DNA of 64,000 nt from Acidobacteriaceae bacterium dw_441 (GTDB taxonomy: Bacteria; Acidobacteriota; Terriglobia; Terriglobales; Acidobacteriaceae): contig JAAVVA010000006.1 in the NCBI GenBank assembly GCA_018449715.1, positions 331,225 through 395,224 of the forward strand, written 5' to 3'. The position numbers and the translations under genes were made by a program. The stretch's first letter is position 1. Each line of letters starts with the position of its first letter. Shown one piece after another: positions 62,006 to 64,000 of the stretch. Below the pieces are notes generated by a model. It worked only from the letters and a program-made list of their open reading frames with translations, was not told the origin of the DNA and ran no database searches.

Positions 62006-62394
62006 TTTTGACCTCTGCCAATTTCTTTCTGATCGGCTAAGGTTTCTTCTGAGTGTTTCCTAAATAAAACTCGCACCATCCGAGGGTCGACATCGATTTC
62101 CGCGTCTTGACGCCAGTCCCTAATCGTATTCGGGACGTCTTCAATCCTCTTGAAGTCTTCGATCCCACCCCTGTTTTTCGGAGACTCAACCCTGAAGATT
62201 TGGTCGATAACATGATCTCGGGTAAGCTCCGCCAGCGCTGTGGCTAGCGTCCCGATAGTACGGACGCGCAATTGCTCTGCCAACTGCGGCAATGTGTAGA
62301 CTTCAGCAGGGGAAGCCCGCCTGAAGAGCCTTTCGACGTTGCGGCGAACGTCGCTTGGGCTATTTGGTGAGATTAAGGATTTGAGCCAAGGCAT
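62002..62394 (-). CDS. winged-helix-like small protein of an unknown cassette
   Basis: A 130-residue protein starting MPWLKSLISPNSPSDVRRN, with AAGGA eight bases before the ATG. The middle looks like a winged helix (VYTLPQLAEQLRVRTIGTLA then ALAELTRDHVIDQIFRV, in parts under 20). It overlaps the upstream gene by 35 bases and couples to the downstream membrane-protein gene by GTGA. A longer reading to 62454 lacks a ribosome site. Role unknown, possibly DNA binding or control of the cassette. Confidence 0.58.
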   Translation of the reverse strand: MPWLKSLISPNSPSDVRRNVERLFRRASPAEVYTLPQLAEQLRVRTIGTLATALAELTRDHVIDQIFRVESPKNRGGIEDFKRIEDVPNTIRDWRQDAEIDVDPRMVRVLFRKHSEETLADQKEIGRGQK

Positions 62395-63388
62395 ACTCGT
62401 AATCCTTTCGGTCGCACTGTGCCGTAAGAGCGTATTCGTGGTTTGCTCCGGCAATAAGCATGTGGAGTTCGACGGACGGCTCTGATGAGCCTTTTCGAGT
62501 CAACCAAAAACAATCAATCTCATCACAGGTTGGAGTTCCGACTGAAAGGAACCCATCCATAGCTTTATCAGATGCGCTTCCCTTAGTATAGAGTTCTTGC
62601 TGCTTTGAACCGCTTGCGACCGAAATCGAGTTGCCGTATTTGTCCCTGAGTTGATTGTCAGCAAACCGCACTATATGACCCATCTGACTTCTCTTCTGAA
62701 TCAAGGTGAGCCGCGCCTTAGCGAGTGAAATCGGCTGGAATTTGATTCGTTCTATGAGACCAGTTGTCTTCGTGAAAATGTTGTCGGCGAGTTCTTCGTA
62801 GTTTACTGCATTCTTGCGAGACTGTATGCGAACCTCAAGAAGGCCGTCTTCGCGCACCGAGATCAAATCAACTACCCGGTCATGCTGCCATAGGTATGTT
62901 TCGATTTCGCGATCTCCGTCGATTACCTTACTTTCACGCTCGCGATAGCTATTGACATCGACTGCCTTAAGGATCAGCGAACGCATCATGCCTTTCTTTG
63001 GGGTGTCGATACGTGCTTCAACTAGTTGGAGACCGTTGCTCTTCCCAACGATTCTCGGCTTCGTCATAATCTCTGAGAGATCAAGTTTCGCGAGGTTGTC
63101 CGAGAGCGCTGTTTCATTAAGAAGCTCCATCGCGTATTTTCTAGAGCAAGAATGCAAGAAAATGTGCTGACGACCGAACTCCTCAGCATCCCTAAGCATC
63201 CGCAGAATATCGGACCGGTGCAGACGTCCGTCACCAAGCAGTGTGACCAAACGTTCAAATACAACAGGCCAAGAAGGTGAAGAAGAAGGAAGAGCCTTGT
63301 CACTCAGGTATTTCCCAACCATCTGAAGGGTGCTGTGTTTTCGTAACAGGTCAAACGCTATCCCACGTTCAGCAATGCTGATATCCAA
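62360..63388 (-). CDS. unknown protein, first gene of the cassette
   Basis: A protein of about 342 residues with no recognised motif. N-terminal part helical, with RLVTLLGDGRLHRSDILRML; a middle part of beta-like segments (VDLISVREDGLLEVRIQS); the C-terminal part contains CDEIDCFWLTR and ends YALAQILNLTK. The TTG start at 63388 is weak; ATG at 63322 is an alternative. The gene is next to integrase and tRNA remnants, and its two partners overlap it. No homologue is recognised. Confidence 0.55.
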   Translation of the reverse strand: MDISIAERGIAFDLLRKHSTLQMVGKYLSDKALPSSSPSWPVVFERLVTLLGDGRLHRSDILRMLRDAEEFGRQHIFLHSCSRKYAMELLNETALSDNLAKLDLSEIMTKPRIVGKSNGLQLVEARIDTPKKGMMRSLILKAVDVNSYRERESKVIDGDREIETYLWQHDRVVDLISVREDGLLEVRIQSRKNAVNYEELADNIFTKTTGLIERIKFQPISLAKARLTLIQKRSQMGHIVRFADNQLRDKYGNSISVASGSKQQELYTKGSASDKAMDGFLSVGTPTCDEIDCFWLTRKGSSEPSVELHMLIAGANHEYALTAQCDRKDYEYALAQILNLTK

Positions 63389-63485
63389 AGTTTGACCACT
63401 CCGCTCTGCAAAGAATGTCCCTTTGTATAAGCAAACAAAGGGAATAGCAAGATAATTGTGGTTCCAGAGTCTACTCTGTCGAAGG

Positions 63486-63788
63486 TTAATCGTTAATCAC
63501 TGCCTCAGCGATATCTTCTTCCAACGACAGCGATTCTTGGCCGGGCTTTGGACTACGAGAACTGAGCGGCGAATACTTGAGATAGCCTTGATCGAAAGCA
63601 TACTTCTTCCCGCGCCCATGTGCATCGCCGTCGCATCCTCTGCATTCGCAGGAACTCCGCCGCTCACGCTTGCCCTTTTCATAGCACTGAGGCGTGCAGT
63701 AATCCGGATGAGAGATTGGACCAGCCGGACCTGTCGCCCGCATGACCAGCTCCTTTTCTTCTGCCACCTTCCCCTTCGCCACTGACAT
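63486..63788 (-). CDS. small Cys-rich, probable zinc-binding protein
   Basis: A 100-residue reading with YCTPQCYEKGKRE, SCECRGCDGDAHGRG, giving six Cys and several His in spacing that suits a zinc ribbon. The tail is acidic (LSLEEDIAEAVIND). A different frame over the same bases (63497-63799) lacks such a pattern. Start and ribosome site are unremarkable, so reality of the gene rests on the Cys pattern. Function unknown. Confidence 0.45.
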   Translation of the reverse strand: MSVAKGKVAEEKELVMRATGPAGPISHPDYCTPQCYEKGKRERRSSCECRGCDGDAHGRGKKYAFDQGYLKYSPLSSRSPKPGQESLSLEEDIAEAVIND

Positions 63789-63885
63789 GGAAATATCATG
63801 TCAGATGCTGTGAAGAAGTAGGTATTTATATCAGCAGAGCACGACCAAGTGCGAGGTTACCTACGAATTGCGGAGCACCGATGTG

Positions 63886-63920
63886 TTGACACAAGGCGTT
63901 GTCCTGATAATACGGGACAA
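63886..63920 (+). promoter_or_regulatory. promoter with operator-like dyad, facing out of the window
   Basis: TTGACA (63886-63891), 16-base spacer, TAATAC (63908-63913). A dyad TTGTCC (63899-63904) and GGACAA (63915-63920) brackets the -10 box, a typical repressor position. The gene it would drive begins beyond 64000. Confidence 0.45.
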
Positions 63921-64000
63921 GAGTAATAGGTCCTGTGAAACGCATTTGTATTTAGTAACCGGGCTGACACTTGATCGTGATTGCCGAGCTTTTCAGCTGC

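Noticed and set aside
1..64000. CRISPR arrays, rRNA genes, complete insertion sequences
   Set aside because: No regularly spaced repeats, no rRNA-like stretches and no transposase reading with terminal repeats were seen.

Overview
The window looks like a chromosome segment from an acidobacterium of the Terriglobia type (Terriglobus, Granulicella or Edaphobacter-like). The main reason is the set of four very large (about 1100-residue) Oar-like TonB-dependent receptors, each with an N-terminal carboxypeptidase-regulatory-like domain. A smaller siderophore receptor, Tat-exported sulfatases, a GH92 mannosidase and a membrane-anchored winged-helix regulator fit the same group. The assignment comes from protein character only.

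Layout. 1-800: the 3' end of an unrecognised gene, then a tRNA-Asp-like 3' half followed by its terminator, which looks like the chromosomal end of an integrated element. 0.9-10.8 kb: a sulfonate/taurine-type ABC transporter preceded by a 39-codon leader ORF with eight consecutive cysteine codons, a TonB receptor downstream, and a flavin monooxygenase / GlcG-like / dihydrodipicolinate-synthase-like operon with a divergent enoyl-CoA hydratase. I read this as an organosulfur uptake and catabolism locus under cysteine-responsive control. 10.9-14 kb: AraC regulator, YCII-like protein, NAD(P)-binding reductase and membrane protein, plus broken genes. 14.4-24.6 kb: a glycan locus with TonB receptor, GH92 alpha-mannosidase and two sulfatases on one strand, and a divergent membrane-anchored regulator. 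24.8-30.9 kb: an iron locus with ECF sigma, anti-sigma, siderophore receptor, PepSY protein and a 58-codon membrane protein. 31.3-38.8 kb: a Tat-exported glycoside-hydrolase-like protein, an exported amidohydrolase and a TonB receptor, with a repeated TTGTATAG motif in the intergenic regions.

38.9-61.1 kb: a tyrosine-recombinase N-part (38863-39327) and C-part (60944-61096) lie on the same strand and flank about 21.6 kb. Inside is a long minus-strand series: TonB receptor, DUF885 metallopeptidase, two M20 lipoproteins, one ABC ATPase and three MacB-like permeases. An Lrp regulator, alanine dehydrogenase, a third M20 lipoprotein, a copper module (His/Met-rich protein, CopC, CopD) and a twice-broken M20 amidohydrolase follow. 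The region suggests import and hydrolysis of peptides or amino-acid conjugates, with an associated export or stress-response pump.

61.1-64 kb: a tRNA-Val-like 3' half, a patch dense in inverted repeats, a tightly overlapping three-gene cassette of unknown function (a defence-like candidate), a small Cys-rich protein and an operator-overlapped promoter pointing out of the window. The items I would look at first are the poly-cysteine leader, the split integrase around the peptidase/MacB block, the non-canonical M20 paralogs and the 61.5-63.4 kb cassette.
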